A stretch of 64,000 bases of DNA, taken from NCBI RefSeq assembly GCF_022427965.1, contig NZ_JAKTTI010000005.1:1-64000 (forward strand). The letters are read 5' to 3'. Each line of letters begins with the position of its first letter. The first letter of the stretch is position 1. Under the pieces are notes generated by a model. The model saw nothing but the letters and a program-made list of their open reading frames with translations, was not told the origin of the DNA and searched no databases. The stretch is from Fredinandcohnia quinoae. GTDB lineage: Bacteria > Bacillota > Bacilli > Bacillales > Bacillaceae_L. Position numbers and translations under genes: made by a program. Positions 36,265-46,741 of this stretch are shown here, piece after piece.

Positions 36265-36939
36265 TTACAGTGGTCCTGAAATACCTTGTCTACGTATCAT
36301 AATGAAGTGAGCTGCCATTAAAGCAAACAATGCTGCCGGTAAAAAGAAAACATGAATCGCAAAGAATCGTGTTAAAGTTTGTGCCCCGACAATTTCAGGA
36401 TGTCCCGCTAGTAGTACCTTTAATTGAGTACCAATTAATGGGGTTGCTTCTGCAATTTGCAGACCAACTTTTGTTGCAAATAACGCTTTCATATCCCAAG
36501 GTAGTAAATATCCAGTGAATCCAAGGCCTAACATTACGAAGAAGATTAGAACCCCTACAATCCAGTTTAATTCACGTGGTTTTTTATAAGCACCTTGGAA
36601 AAATACACGAAGAGTATGTAGGAACATCATTACGATTACCAAACTTGCCCCCCAGTGATGCATTCCTCGAACGATTTGACCAAAAGCAACTTCATTCTGT
36701 AAATAATAAACAGATTCCCATGCATTTTTAATATCTGGTACATAGTACATCGTTAAGAACATACCAGAGAGCACTTGGATAACCGTTACGAAGAATGTAA
36801 GACCACCAAAGCAGTACACAAACGCAGAGAAATGATGCGCTGGATTAACATGCTCTGGAACTTCATGGTCAGCAATATCGCGCCAAAGAGGCGTAATATC
36901 AAGTCGATCGTCTACCCAATCATAAATCTTGTTAAGCAT
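36265..36939 (-). CDS. qcrB: Menaquinol:cytochrome c reductase, cytochrome b subunit
   Basis: A 224-residue cytochrome b6-type membrane subunit with four helices. Heme-ligand histidines appear in MHHWGASLVIVMMFLH (about 92-107) and in the helix RFFAIHVFFLPAAL with AHF (about 190-210). PAHHFSAF and RGISGPL mark its ends. QcrB and QcrC together make a full cytochrome b. 57 bases separate it from qcrC. Confidence 0.96.
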   Translation of the reverse strand: MLNKIYDWVDDRLDITPLWRDIADHEVPEHVNPAHHFSAFVYCFGGLTFFVTVIQVLSGMFLTMYYVPDIKNAWESVYYLQNEVAFGQIVRGMHHWGASLVIVMMFLHTLRVFFQGAYKKPRELNWIVGVLIFFVMLGLGFTGYLLPWDMKALFATKVGLQIAEATPLIGTQLKVLLAGHPEIVGAQTLTRFFAIHVFFLPAALFALMAAHFIMIRRQGISGPL

Positions 36940-36942
36940 GGA

Positions 36943-37449
36943 TTACGCCCCTTTCCTTGGTTGTGCTTTACCTAAATATAAATAGCCATCTTTTACCTCT
37001 TGTACATAAACATCTAACGGAGCCATTGGTGGAGTATTCGGAACATTCGTACCGTCCTTTGTATACAATCCATAATGACAAGGACAGAAGAAATGATTTT
37101 GATTCGCTGGATCCGTGTTCCAGTCTACTGTACAGCCAAGGTGTTTACAAACTGGTGATAGTGCAATAATTTCATTTCCCTCTTTATAAACCCATGCAGA
37201 TGTAGTTACTTCAGACTCATACCATGCATCAACTTGATGAACTTGGAAGTCAAATTTTTGTGGCTCATTCGTTATTTTATCCACAGAAACTACTTGTACC
37301 ATATCATGCTTAGGAGCTGGCTTAAGTACTGGATCAATAGCAAAACGAACCAATGGCATTAGCATTCCAGCTGCCATAAATCCGCCCACACCTGTTAATG
37401 TATAGGTTAGGAATTGACGTCGTGTAACTGGTTGTTTATTCTCGCTCAT
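36943..37449 (-). CDS. qcrA: Menaquinol:cytochrome c reductase, Rieske iron-sulfur subunit
   Basis: A 168-residue Rieske protein. The N-terminus has a Tat-like RRQFLTYTL before a membrane helix; the 2Fe-2S ligands are in CKHLGC (about 118) and CPCHYG (about 137). It takes the first electron from menaquinol. First gene of the unit; ATG follows a GGGGGGAAA site. The 180-base gap upstream (37450-37631) must hold the operon promoter. Confidence 0.96.
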   Translation of the reverse strand: MSENKQPVTRRQFLTYTLTGVGGFMAAGMLMPLVRFAIDPVLKPAPKHDMVQVVSVDKITNEPQKFDFQVHQVDAWYESEVTTSAWVYKEGNEIIALSPVCKHLGCTVDWNTDPANQNHFFCPCHYGLYTKDGTNVPNTPPMAPLDVYVQEVKDGYLYLGKAQPRKGA

Positions 37450-37631
37450 GTTTTTCCCCCCTTATTGCTAAGCTAAGTCCACTCCGGACATAATTGAACA
37501 CAATTAATACTAGGACATTCTCATGATATATCAATATGATGTGAAGGTCAATATTATCATTTGCTTAAAACATGGCAACTATGTGACTTTAATTGGGAAA
37601 TTGTCCAAATTTTAAAGTTAGATGATCAAGT

Positions 37632-38108
37632 TTATTGCCAAATATTCATAAATACTGAAATAAGCTGCTTCATTTGATCTTGAAGCATCGATTGTTTGTA
37701 TTTTTCCTCCACATATTCTAGTGGCAAAGTAGGAAGCCATATCAATGAACCTTGAAGAACTTGTTCTACTACTTTCCAATTACTATCTGAGGTTATAAAA
37801 ATAAAATGCTTCATTCCTGATTCTTTCATTTCGCTTGTCCAATTTGCTAGACGTTCCTTGCTGCTAAGCAATTCCTCACTCTTCATATATGTAAAAGCAG
37901 GGAACAATATAATTCTTCCCTTAAATTGCCGCTCAACTTCATTTGAGAGTATCGTTATAAACTCCCCCATTGCAACTGTTGATTTAACTTCATCTTTCCA
38001 AGAGATTGGTATTAATGGTATTACGGCTGTATCAACATATTCCTTTGCTTGTAAGTATACGTCGATGTCCTTTGTTGTCCATTTCAAAGTGTATTCGCTT
38101 CCTTTCAT
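37632..38108 (-). CDS. ypiF: YpiF-family protein (DUF2487)
   Basis: A 158-residue cytoplasmic protein of the YpiF/DUF2487 family, without known function, kept next to qcrABC in bacilli. Typical sequence: MKWTTKDIDVYLQAKEYVDTAVIPLIPI-like start (the initiating residue here may be the internal start near LKWTTKD), then RIILFPAFTY and HFIFITSDSNWK. No signal or membrane helix. It is upstream of qcrA on the same strand, after ypiB's terminator. Confidence 0.82.
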   Translation of the reverse strand: MKGSEYTLKWTTKDIDVYLQAKEYVDTAVIPLIPISWKDEVKSTVAMGEFITILSNEVERQFKGRIILFPAFTYMKSEELLSSKERLANWTSEMKESGMKHFIFITSDSNWKVVEQVLQGSLIWLPTLPLEYVEEKYKQSMLQDQMKQLISVFMNIWQ

Positions 38109-38149
38109 TTAGCATAAAAATAACATACCATATTTTAAAATTTTCGTAC

Positions 38150-38191
38150 AAAAAAAATAAACTTTAGTCCGACGAATGTCATTCTAAAGTT
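38150..38191 (-). terminator. Terminator of ypiA-ypiB
   Basis: Minus-strand stem AACTTTAG/CTAAAGTT (38184-38191 and 38160-38167) with a long loop, followed by TATTTTTTTT. It overlaps the ypiB stop. Confidence 0.7.
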
Positions 38192-38721
38192 TTTTTAAGT
38201 TGTGTTGATAATCGAAGAAATTCTGCTTCATCCTGTCTGTCTAATGCATCATCGATAAGTTTTAATAGATTTTCTTTTTGATACATCTGAATAGATTCTT
38301 CTAAGAATTTCTTCGCAAGTTCTTTATCCTTTTCATTCACTTGGAGATGTTTCGGCATATAGGGATTCTCCTCAAGAACAGCTACGAAATGTGGAGAATG
38401 AAAGGATGACCTAAAATTAAGTTGGATAAAAATTTCTTCTTCTCGATTTAATCGGATATCATGAAATGATTTTTCCGCATCCGTTGTCATTATATTTTCT
38501 TTGTAAAAACGAAATGGGACGTCATCAACGCAATGTGTGGACATGATTATTCCTCTAGGACAATATTGTGCCTGCTCAACAAAATGAACATTTTTCATTA
38601 GCTGATCATGACTCATTAAATAATTCAAAATCCAAACACATTCTCTTCTTTTTAGCTGATAATTATTAAGAAACCAGCGAATAAAATCTTTTTTCTCGTT
38701 GACAGATACAGGGGTAGTCAT
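38179..38721 (-). CDS. ypiB: YpiB-family protein (UPF0302)
   Basis: A 180-residue UPF0302 protein, cytoplasmic, of unknown function. Family features: [20 protein letters not shown] (start), [16 protein letters not shown], and the C-terminal domain with [21 protein letters not shown]. Start ATG 38721 is set by GAGGAGGG; the open frame continues 33 residues upstream without support. It follows ypiA by about 100 bases. Confidence 0.88.
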   Translation of the reverse strand: MTTPVSVNEKKDFIRWFLNNYQLKRRECVWILNYLMSHDQLMKNVHFVEQAQYCPRGIIMSTHCVDDVPFRFYKENIMTTDAEKSFHDIRLNREEEIFIQLNFRSSFHSPHFVAVLEENPYMPKHLQVNEKDKELAKKFLEESIQMYQKENLLKLIDDALDRQDEAEFLRLSTQLKKTLE

Positions 38722-38823
38722 CGCTATGCTTCCCTCCTCTGCTTTTGATGAGTTGTCACTTATAATTAAATACATTCTACATCCAAACTGAATTTCCTGC
38801 AAAATCCAATTATTGAACAATAA

Positions 38824-40086
38824 TTATGCTAAATCTTCAAGAAGCTCCTCAATCTCATACTTTGATGGGTTAATTACAAGCAATTTCTTAAATACATCAA
38901 TTGCTTCTGTCTTTTTACCATCTTCTAATAAAAAGTAACCAAATTCTTCTAAAAACTCTGGGGATTCCTTAAAAAAAGTATATGCACGACGGTAATGATT
39001 TAATGCATCAGAAAATTGCTCTAATTTATTTTTTGAATATGCGAGGTCCCATTCAAACTGTTCATCAAATTCACCATATCCCATAACTGCTTCTAGACAT
39101 TCAACTACATCATCATATCTCTCTTCATTCAAAAGAAAATTACTAAGTTGTAACGTTGCTTCAACATAGCCTGGGTCAATTCCAACCGCTTCACGTAAAT
39201 ATTGCTCAACACGATCTCTATGACCGCATTTCAAGGAAATCATAGCGGCTTTAAAGTGTAATTCTTTATTTAATGAATCCACCTGAATGCCCTGTTGTAA
39301 AACTTGCAGACTTTCATCTAATAAACCTTCTTTCTCATAAGCTTCAGCTAAATAAAAGTATAAAGACGTATAATCAGGATCCAAATCCTTTAATTTCGAA
39401 AATACTTCAATTGCTTTACTATAATATTCAGCTTGATATGCCGTTACTCCAAATCCGAACAATGTATGGCTATCCTCCTGTTTGGAAATGGCTGCTTCAA
39501 AGTAAGGTAGGGCTTCCTCAAATTTTCCTGTAGCACTTAAGCTTTCTGCAAGCCTTGCACTTACAAGAACTCCTGCTATTTGCTCGCTTTCTTGTAATAT
39601 TTCCATATAATATGGAATACTTTTATAAAATTCACCATTACTCGAATATAATTCAGCCAAGGCAAAATCAATTATTTGATCATGGTCTGACATTTCCTTA
39701 GCTCTTAATAATTTTTGTTCGCTAACCTCAACCAAGCCTTGCATTTGAAATAAATCAGCCTGTAACACTAGTGCTTCAATATATGCTGGATCATCTTCAG
39801 CTATTTGGTCAAGAAGTGAAATTGCTTCCTCCTCTTCATCCATATCAATCATAATTTCTGCTAAAAGGACATAGAGTTCACCTTCATCAGGATAAATATA
39901 AAGTAATTGTTGAACAATTTCTTTCGACTTTTCAACAAACCCCCATTTAAAATAATGTTGAGCAATTACGTACAATTCATCGTTTGTAGATGAATTTTGC
40001 AATTGCTCCAACAATTCTAAACCTTGCTCTATATTTCCATCCTCAACTAATTGAATTGCATTGTCTATTTTATTCATAAAGTTCAA
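38824..40086 (-). CDS. ypiA: TPR-repeat protein YpiA
   Basis: A 420-residue acidic protein made almost wholly of tetratricopeptide repeats (about ten helix pairs), for example GELYVLLAEIMIDMDEEEEA and FEEALPYFEAAISKQEDSHT. It has no signal peptide and should be a cytoplasmic scaffold; its partners are unknown. In B. subtilis ypiA lies just downstream of the aro-trp cluster. Here an extra gene stands between. Confidence 0.9.
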   Translation of the reverse strand: MNFMNKIDNAIQLVEDGNIEQGLELLEQLQNSSTNDELYVIAQHYFKWGFVEKSKEIVQQLLYIYPDEGELYVLLAEIMIDMDEEEEAISLLDQIAEDDPAYIEALVLQADLFQMQGLVEVSEQKLLRAKEMSDHDQIIDFALAELYSSNGEFYKSIPYYMEILQESEQIAGVLVSARLAESLSATGKFEEALPYFEAAISKQEDSHTLFGFGVTAYQAEYYSKAIEVFSKLKDLDPDYTSLYFYLAEAYEKEGLLDESLQVLQQGIQVDSLNKELHFKAAMISLKCGHRDRVEQYLREAVGIDPGYVEATLQLSNFLLNEERYDDVVECLEAVMGYGEFDEQFEWDLAYSKNKLEQFSDALNHYRRAYTFFKESPEFLEEFGYFLLEDGKKTEAIDVFKKLLVINPSKYEIEELLEDLA

Positions 40087-40093
40087 ACTCCTC

Positions 40094-41035
40094 TTATGTT
40101 ATAAATCTTCCATCATTTGTATTCCTAGTTGAAGATACAAAATAGCCAGGTTTTTTCACCTTACATTCGTTTCCAAAACCTGATCGAAAATAAATCTGGG
40201 AATTTACTTTCAGAAACTTCCCTTTATGCATTGTAATCTTCGGGATATGTTTATGATAATCGAGAATAGGCATTTCATCAACTGAATAGCATATATCATC
40301 AATATCATATAGATTATAATCCAAATCTCCACCAATTCTTATATCTCCCTTTTCGGGATAAATACCAATTTTTTTTAGATTATCAATTGACAATGGCAAA
40401 TCTTCATTGGGACAGTCTGATATTGTTGGAATCTGATTCTTATTCATTATTTCATTCCATATCTCACTATTTTTCTTACCATGGAATAACGACTTTTCTC
40501 TGCTTTTCCATTCAGGAATAATTGGAAGTCGATAAGAAAAATATGATTCGCTTATCCAACCCCAAGGAATGTTGAATAAATTTTCATTATGATCAACTAC
40601 AGTGATTACGACTGGAATTTTATGTTTCCTACAAGCAACCATTAAGGAAGGAGTTAAGATAGATAAAGGAATCCGAATTCCAATATAATAATCAATCGGA
40701 CTATTTAATAAATAATGTTTCGTTTCTTTAATCACTTTCTTTAGCTCATTTTCATTTTTCACATCACTTATAACTAGTAATGTTGTACATCCTTTTTTAA
40801 TATATTTGTGAATGATTTCTTCTTTAAATTGTTGAAATGGAAGCTTTGTAGAAAATGAATAATTAATCATAATATGACCAGGTGTTAATAAAAAATTTGA
40901 CAATTCCATACGCATAAATTTTAGCCGATTTAAATTTTCACTAATATAGTCCACTCGATCATTTTTTATTAAAATTGAACAATGTTTCACTTTTTTATCC
41001 TTAACTAAATTAGCCTTTTCTAAAATATATGACAT
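40094..41035 (-). CDS. Unrecognised protein with amidohydrolase-like start but no HxH
   Basis: A 313-residue protein I cannot name. The first 60 residues follow the composite beta domain of amidohydrolases: ILEKANLVKDKKV, then CSILIKNDRVDYIS, then LLTPGHIMINYSF. In active enzymes the last segment reads TPG-x-HxH; here both metal histidines are absent. Later, PSLMVACRKHKIPVVITVV resembles the usual barrel strand order, and the C-terminal YHKHIPKITMHKGKFLKVNS looks like the closing beta domain. So it reads as a metal-free relative (inference). It starts just upstream of ypiA (7 bases), so both are probably one transcript, and it follows the supraoperon terminator. I know no such gene at this place in B. 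subtilis. Confidence 0.6.
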   Translation of the reverse strand: MSYILEKANLVKDKKVKHCSILIKNDRVDYISENLNRLKFMRMELSNFLLTPGHIMINYSFSTKLPFQQFKEEIIHKYIKKGCTTLLVISDVKNENELKKVIKETKHYLLNSPIDYYIGIRIPLSILTPSLMVACRKHKIPVVITVVDHNENLFNIPWGWISESYFSYRLPIIPEWKSREKSLFHGKKNSEIWNEIMNKNQIPTISDCPNEDLPLSIDNLKKIGIYPEKGDIRIGGDLDYNLYDIDDICYSVDEMPILDYHKHIPKITMHKGKFLKVNSQIYFRSGFGNECKVKKPGYFVSSTRNTNDGRFIT

Positions 41036-41111
41036 ATAACCTCCCCTTTTTTATTTCAAATTCCTCTTAAGACAAGCTATGCAAATGTTTCTCATTCTAT
41101 GTTATTAAGTA

Positions 41112-41139
41112 AAAAAAGAACCCGAATGGGTTCTTTTTT
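41112..41139 (-). terminator. Terminator of the aro-trp supraoperon
   Basis: Perfect 12-bp stem AAAAAAGAACCC/GGGTTCTTTTTT with 4-base loop, directly after aroA. Confidence 0.93.
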
Positions 41140-41144
41140 GCTTT

Positions 41145-42434
41145 TTATATCAATGAATGTAGATGATTGAAAAAAGTAGGATATGAGACTGCAATCGCCT
41201 CTGAATTATTTAGTGTTACTTCTCCTTCAGCAAGAAGCGCTGCAATTGCAAGCATCATACCAATACGATGGTCGCCATAACTGTCTACATTACCACCATT
41301 AAGTTTTGTTCCTTCCCCAGTTATTATCATACCGTCCTCAGTAGATGTAATATGTGCACCTAATTTCGAAAGTTCCTTTACAACAGTTTCAATCCGATTT
41401 GTTTCCTTCACTTTCAACTCACTAGCATCTTTGATAACTGTTTCCCCTTTTGCCTGTGTAGCTAAAAGTGCAATAATTGGAATCTCATCAATTAGTTTTG
41501 GAATCATACTACCTTCAATAGTAGTTCCATGCAACTCTGAATAGCATATTGTTAAATCTGCAATCGGTTCATTATTAATAACTCGTTCATTCTCTATCGT
41601 TAGATTTGCACCCATTTGTATTAATACATCAATGATTCCAGTTCTCGTAGGGTTCATTCCTACATTCATCATTTTAATTGTACTATTTGGGATAATCGCT
41701 CCTGCGACAAGGAAGAAGGCAGCAGAGGAGATATCTCCCGGCACAAAAATATTCGTACCCTTAAGCTTTTGTCCACCAGTTATTCCTACGGTAAGTCCAT
41801 CTTCTGCTACCTTACAACCAAATGCTTTAAGCATTCGCTCTGTATGGTCTCTTGATTTATGCGGTTCAGTAACAGTCGTTGTACCACTAGCATTAATACC
41901 AGCAAGTAGTATAGAAGATTTTACTTGTGCACTTGCAACAGGTGAATGATAATTAATAGCTCGTAAGTTACCTCCCCTAATCGCTAGTGGTGTAAATTCC
42001 GCATCTTGCCTACCATCAATTTTCGCACCCATTTCACGTAGTGGTTCAGTAACTCGTTTCATCGGTCTTTTTGCAATAGAATCGTCTCCAATCATACAAC
42101 TATGAATTGGAATACCAGAAAGCAAACCGATTAATAATCTACTAGTTGTCCCTGAATTTCCAACATCAAGAATGTCGGTAGGTTCTTTAAGTGCTTCAAA
42201 ACCTTTTCCAACAATCTCGACAATTTCATCGTTTCGAGTAATGTTAACACCCATTTTTTTAAAGCAATCAATCGTCCGTAAGCAATCTTCTCCAAGTAAA
42301 AAGTTCTCTACTACGGTCTTGCCATCGGCTATAGCACCAAGCATAATTGAACGATGTGAGATGGATTTGTCACCAGGTATTTGAATGACACCTGAAAGTT
42401 TTCCTACATTTGTTTTAAGACTAATCTTTCCCAT
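41145..42434 (-). CDS. aroA: EPSP synthase (3-phosphoshikimate 1-carboxyvinyltransferase)
   Basis: A 429-residue shikimate-pathway enzyme joining shikimate-3-phosphate and PEP (called aroE in B. subtilis). Motifs: [16 protein letters not shown] (about 20), the PEP loop [13 protein letters not shown] (about 91), and the later [29 protein letters not shown] is also conserved. Last gene of the supraoperon, 26 bases after tyrA and followed by a strong terminator. Confidence 0.96.
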   Translation of the reverse strand: MGKISLKTNVGKLSGVIQIPGDKSISHRSIMLGAIADGKTVVENFLLGEDCLRTIDCFKKMGVNITRNDEIVEIVGKGFEALKEPTDILDVGNSGTTSRLLIGLLSGIPIHSCMIGDDSIAKRPMKRVTEPLREMGAKIDGRQDAEFTPLAIRGGNLRAINYHSPVASAQVKSSILLAGINASGTTTVTEPHKSRDHTERMLKAFGCKVAEDGLTVGITGGQKLKGTNIFVPGDISSAAFFLVAGAIIPNSTIKMMNVGMNPTRTGIIDVLIQMGANLTIENERVINNEPIADLTICYSELHGTTIEGSMIPKLIDEIPIIALLATQAKGETVIKDASELKVKETNRIETVVKELSKLGAHITSTEDGMIITGEGTKLNGGNVDSYGDHRIGMMLAIAALLAEGEVTLNNSEAIAVSYPTFFNHLHSLI

Positions 42435-42459
42435 TTTATCACACTCCCAATAAAACTAT

Positions 42460-43566
42460 TTATCCGTAAAATGTTTCATACGAAGTATTAGATTCAATAC
42501 AATTCTTTGCCATCTCCCTATCATTCTCATTTTGGAAACTTATCCTAAGCACTCCATATATCTCTTCTCTTGTTTCAATAATGCGAATATTAGTAATACT
42601 TATCTTTTCATTAGCCAGTAATCCTGTTATTTCAGAAATAACACCAGGATAGTCTGGAACATCAACAAATAGGTCATAGAAGGAAGGTATAGCTCCTTTT
42701 GTACGTTCTGGCAAACCATCTCTAAAGTTTTTTGCATTCAAAAAATAATCATATATCTTATCGCCGTTCCCAACAGCAACAAAGGAACGTATTCTTTCCA
42801 TTTCTTCGAACCAATTCTGAAATAAATCTAGTAATGTTTCCCTATTATGTAGTAATATATCACGCCACATTGATGGATTACTTGAAGCTATCCGTGTAAT
42901 ATCACGAAAACCACCTGCTGCTAAAGGTTTTATAAGTTCGTTCTGTTTTTCATACTTATCTGCTTGATGAACTAAACTAGCTGCAATTATATGCGGAAAA
43001 TGACTTATAACACCTGCAATATAATCGTGGTCATTCGCTGACATAGTAACAAAATTTGCCTTAGTACCTTTTAGTAACTCCTTTAGGTTGTCTAGCTCTT
43101 GCATACTAGAATTAACATTTGATGGGGTAAATATATAAAAGGCATTTTCAAACAAATGGCTTTTGGCGGCAACCACACCACTTTTATGTGAGCCTGCCAT
43201 TGGATGCCCTCCTATAAAGGTAACTCCACGTTTCGTAAATAACCTCTCCGCTAATGTTACGATTTGTTGTTTTGTACTACCAACATCTGTAATAATAACA
43301 TTTTCTTTTAATTCATAAGCTGAAATTTGATGAATTATTTCTTCAGCTTGTTTGACTGGAACTGCTACAATCACATAATCACAAATATGTATTACCTTGT
43401 CGATGTTAGTTACTTCTTCGTCAATCACACACAACGTTTTTGCGAGCATCATAGACTCGGTGTGCAGATCATAACCATAGATAATTGTATTAGGATGTTC
43501 TTTTTTTATCGCTAGTCCAATAGAGCCTCCTATTAGGCCTAAACCAATTATTAATACCTGTTTCAT
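42460..43566 (-). CDS. tyrA: Prephenate dehydrogenase with ACT domain
   Basis: A 368-residue enzyme making 4-hydroxyphenylpyruvate for tyrosine. N-terminal NAD fold GLGLIGGSIGLAIK (7-20), catalytic-site HPMAGSHKSG (about 120), and a C-terminal ACT domain (about 290-368; DVPDYPGVISEITGLLANE) for feedback sensing. Lies between hisC and aroA. Confidence 0.95.
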   Translation of the reverse strand: MKQVLIIGLGLIGGSIGLAIKKEHPNTIIYGYDLHTESMMLAKTLCVIDEEVTNIDKVIHICDYVIVAVPVKQAEEIIHQISAYELKENVIITDVGSTKQQIVTLAERLFTKRGVTFIGGHPMAGSHKSGVVAAKSHLFENAFYIFTPSNVNSSMQELDNLKELLKGTKANFVTMSANDHDYIAGVISHFPHIIAASLVHQADKYEKQNELIKPLAAGGFRDITRIASSNPSMWRDILLHNRETLLDLFQNWFEEMERIRSFVAVGNGDKIYDYFLNAKNFRDGLPERTKGAIPSFYDLFVDVPDYPGVISEITGLLANEKISITNIRIIETREEIYGVLRISFQNENDREMAKNCIESNTSYETFYG

Positions 43567-43628
43567 CCATTCACCACCAAAAAGAGAAAAAGCGAGATGT
43601 ACGTATAGAACACCTCAGCTTCCACTAG

Positions 43629-44729
43629 TTATATGTTCACGACTTCATTTTTAAGCATTTCAGTAAGTATATTAATAATTTCGATATTCTGTTCCTCTGA
43701 ACCGACTGTGATTCTTACACTTGTTGGGAAGCCCAATGCATTGCCTGATCGTACAATAATTCCGCGTTCCAATAAATATTGAAAAACTTCATTTCCTTCC
43801 TTCTTGAAATCAATCAAAATGAAATTTCCTTGAGATTGATAATACGAGAGATTAAACTGTTCACAAAATTGATAAAATTGAGAGAGGCCTTTTTTATTTT
43901 TTTCAATACATGTACTAATAAACTTTTGATCACCTATTGCTGCAATTGCAGCGATTTGAGCAAGTCGATTCGTATTAAAAGGTCCACGAGCAGGTTCAAT
44001 TTTCTTTATAAATTCACTATTTCCAATCCCATATCCGATTCTGAGACTAGCTAATCCATAAGCTTTTGAAAAAGTTCGTAAAATCATTACATTAGGATAT
44101 TTTTCTAATAATTGAACACTATTAGGAAAATCTTCTTCAGTTACATATTCATAATACGCTTCATCCACAACTACAAGCACGTGTTTTGGTACACTATCAA
44201 TAAATGACGTAAGGGAAGATGCCCCCACATAACATCCTGTAGGATTATTAGGACTGCACACCCATACAACCTGGGTATTCTCATCTATTGCTTTAAGCAT
44301 TCCTTCAAGATCATGATGACCATTAATAAGTGTGATCTCGCGAATTTCCGCACCTTCAATGATTGCATTGTGTTTATATTGAGAAAATGTTGGTGTTGCC
44401 ATCACTGTGTTTTTACCAGGATAGAGCAACGCTTTTGCAATCAAAGATATTACCTCATCAGAGCCATTACCAAAAATCAGTTGGTGTTTATCCACCCCTA
44501 AATGCATTGCTAAAACACTTCTTAAATCATAAGAAGACCCGTCAGGATAAAGAGCTAACGAATCTATAGATTTTTTAATTTCAGCTTTTACATCCTCTGA
44601 GCATCCATATGGATTTTCATTCGAAGCAAGTTTAATGATTTTTGATAAACCATATTCTTTTTTTACCTCTTCGATTGGTTTCCCTGGCTGATAGGGTTTC
44701 AAATCTAATAGTTGTTCTTTTACATCCAT
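43629..44729 (-). CDS. hisC: Histidinol-phosphate/aromatic aminotransferase
   Basis: A 366-residue class II PLP aminotransferase. PLP Lys is in TFSKAYGLASLRIGYG (about 225); NEN and PNNPTG blocks are present. In B. subtilis this trp-linked HisC serves both histidine synthesis and the last step to Tyr/Phe, which explains its place between trpA and tyrA. Confidence 0.95.
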   Translation of the reverse strand: MDVKEQLLDLKPYQPGKPIEEVKKEYGLSKIIKLASNENPYGCSEDVKAEIKKSIDSLALYPDGSSYDLRSVLAMHLGVDKHQLIFGNGSDEVISLIAKALLYPGKNTVMATPTFSQYKHNAIIEGAEIREITLINGHHDLEGMLKAIDENTQVVWVCSPNNPTGCYVGASSLTSFIDSVPKHVLVVVDEAYYEYVTEEDFPNSVQLLEKYPNVMILRTFSKAYGLASLRIGYGIGNSEFIKKIEPARGPFNTNRLAQIAAIAAIGDQKFISTCIEKNKKGLSQFYQFCEQFNLSYYQSQGNFILIDFKKEGNEVFQYLLERGIIVRSGNALGFPTSVRITVGSEEQNIEIINILTEMLKNEVVNI

Positions 44730-44742
44730 CTCTTACACCTCT

Positions 44743-45552
44743 TTAGTTGTTAATTGGAGAAATGATGCTGCTAACATAGTTTTTAAAGTTAAGCAAAGCA
44801 GTTGTTTTAGTTTCTTCATCCATTAATTTTGGTATTAATTCCTCGATTTTCTGGACAAGTGCACTCCCAATTACAACACCATCACAATAGCCTTTTAAGG
44901 CTTCGATTTGTGTTGAATTTGAGATTCCAAACCCTACAGCAACTGGGACATTGCTATATTTTTTGGCTTCTTCTAAAAATGAGTAAATATGATCGTGAAT
45001 AGAATTTCGAACACCTGTCACACCAAGTGCAGAAACACAATATAAAAAGCCTTGTGCATTTGTAGCAATTTTCGCAATTCTATTGGTAGATGTTGGTGCC
45101 ACTAATGAAATGAAAGTTACACCATTTTGCTGGCATTTTTCACGTAGACTTTCATTTTCCTCAAATGGGAGATCTGGAATTAGTAGTCCATCAACTTCAT
45201 TTTGCTGCACTAAAGCGAAAAAGTTATCTTCTCCTAATTGTAGCACAGGATTGTAATAGGTAAAGATAATTACAGGAATTTTCAAACCTTTTTTTCGCAT
45301 AATTGATACTAACTTAATTGAATTTTCCAATGTGACTTCATTTTTTAATGCTCTTGAAGCAGCTTTTTGGATAACCGGTCCGTCAGCCAATGGGTCTGAA
45401 TAGGGTATCCCCAATTCTAAGACTGATGCACCTGCCTCTTGTAACATGATAGCCAGATCAACTGTAATATTCGGGTGAGGATCACCTGCAACAATGAATG
45501 GAATAAATAATTTATTTTTTTTGGGTAATCGTTGTTCAAAAGTTGTCTTCAT
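44743..45552 (-). CDS. trpA: Tryptophan synthase alpha chain
   Basis: A 269-residue TIM barrel that splits indole-3-glycerol phosphate to indole. Catalytic Glu in [15 protein letters not shown] (about 48) and Asp in PDLPFEE are present, with GFGISN phosphate loop. It overlaps trpB by 17 bases. Confidence 0.97.
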   Translation of the reverse strand: MKTTFEQRLPKKNKLFIPFIVAGDPHPNITVDLAIMLQEAGASVLELGIPYSDPLADGPVIQKAASRALKNEVTLENSIKLVSIMRKKGLKIPVIIFTYYNPVLQLGEDNFFALVQQNEVDGLLIPDLPFEENESLREKCQQNGVTFISLVAPTSTNRIAKIATNAQGFLYCVSALGVTGVRNSIHDHIYSFLEEAKKYSNVPVAVGFGISNSTQIEALKGYCDGVVIGSALVQKIEELIPKLMDEETKTTALLNFKNYVSSIISPINN

Positions 45553-46741
45553 TTTGGTTCTCCCCTTCGATATATGACATTAAAGAATGAACATCTTTAT
45601 CACCTCGTCCAGATAAACAGACAAGTACAGAATCCTCTTGTGAAAGTTGCTTCGCAACCTCATATGCCTTCGCCAATGCATGTGCTGATTCAATTGCTGG
45701 GATAATACCTTCAACCTTTGATAGCAGTTGTAATGCCTCTATCGCTTCTTCATCCGTAACACTTTTATACATAACCCGCTTATTACTTGCAAGATAAGCA
45801 TGCTCTGGACCGACTCCTGGATAGTCTAGTCCAGCAGAAATCGAATACGGCTCGATAATCTGGCCATTTTTATCTTGCAGTAATAACGTAAGAGAGCCAT
45901 GAATAACTCCTTCTGTGCCCATTGTAATCGTTGCAGCATGTAGATCAGTATCAAGGCCTTTTCCAGCAGCTTCGACTCCTATTAATTGAACATCATCCTC
46001 TAAGAATGGGAAAAACATACCTATTGCATTGCTTCCCCCACCTACACAGGCCACAATTGCTGTTGGGAGTCTTCCTTCTCTTTCTATAAATTGATCTCTC
46101 GCCTCATCACCAATAATTCTCTGGAAGTCCCGAACCATTTTCGGGTAAGGATGTGGTCCTACAACCGACCCAATCATATAAAAATGATCTTCACAATTCT
46201 GTACCCAGTAACGAATTGCTTCATTTGTCGCATCCTTTAACGTTTTATTTCCACTTGAAACTGGAATTACCTCTGCACCTAGTAGTTTCATTCTAAAAAC
46301 ATTTAATTTTTGCCTTGAAATATCTTCTTCACCCATAAAAACTGTACACTCCATGCCAAATCTTGCTGCAACCGTTGCTGCTGCAACTCCATGCTGACCT
46401 GCACCTGTCTCAGCTATGATCTTTCTCTTTCCCATTCTTTTCGCTAGCAATGCTTGCCCGATTGCATTATTTATTTTGTGAGCTCCTGTGTGGTTTAAAT
46501 CTTCTCGCTTCAAGTAAATTTTTGCACCACCCAATAATTTTGTAAGATTACTAGCATAAGTAAGCGCAGTCGGTCGGCCTGAGTACTCTTTTAAAACATT
46601 GAAATATTCCTGTAAAAATTCTCCATCTTTCATTGTTGCACATAACAATTGCTCTAATTCTTCAAGTGGCTGCATTAGAGTTTCTGGTACGAACCTTCCC
46701 CCGAATGTGCCAAATCTACCATTATAATCTGGAATCTTCAT
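45536..46741 (-). CDS. trpB: Tryptophan synthase beta chain
   Basis: A 401-residue PLP enzyme joining indole to serine. The PLP Lys is in [15 protein letters not shown] (about 90), the phosphate loop is GGGSNAIG, and [10 protein letters not shown] is the substrate loop. N-terminal [14 protein letters not shown] is typical. Overlaps trpF by 20 bases. Confidence 0.97.
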   Translation of the reverse strand: MKIPDYNGRFGTFGGRFVPETLMQPLEELEQLLCATMKDGEFLQEYFNVLKEYSGRPTALTYASNLTKLLGGAKIYLKREDLNHTGAHKINNAIGQALLAKRMGKRKIIAETGAGQHGVAAATVAARFGMECTVFMGEEDISRQKLNVFRMKLLGAEVIPVSSGNKTLKDATNEAIRYWVQNCEDHFYMIGSVVGPHPYPKMVRDFQRIIGDEARDQFIEREGRLPTAIVACVGGGSNAIGMFFPFLEDDVQLIGVEAAGKGLDTDLHAATITMGTEGVIHGSLTLLLQDKNGQIIEPYSISAGLDYPGVGPEHAYLASNKRVMYKSVTDEEAIEALQLLSKVEGIIPAIESAHALAKAYEVAKQLSQEDSVLVCLSGRGDKDVHSLMSYIEGENQNEDNF

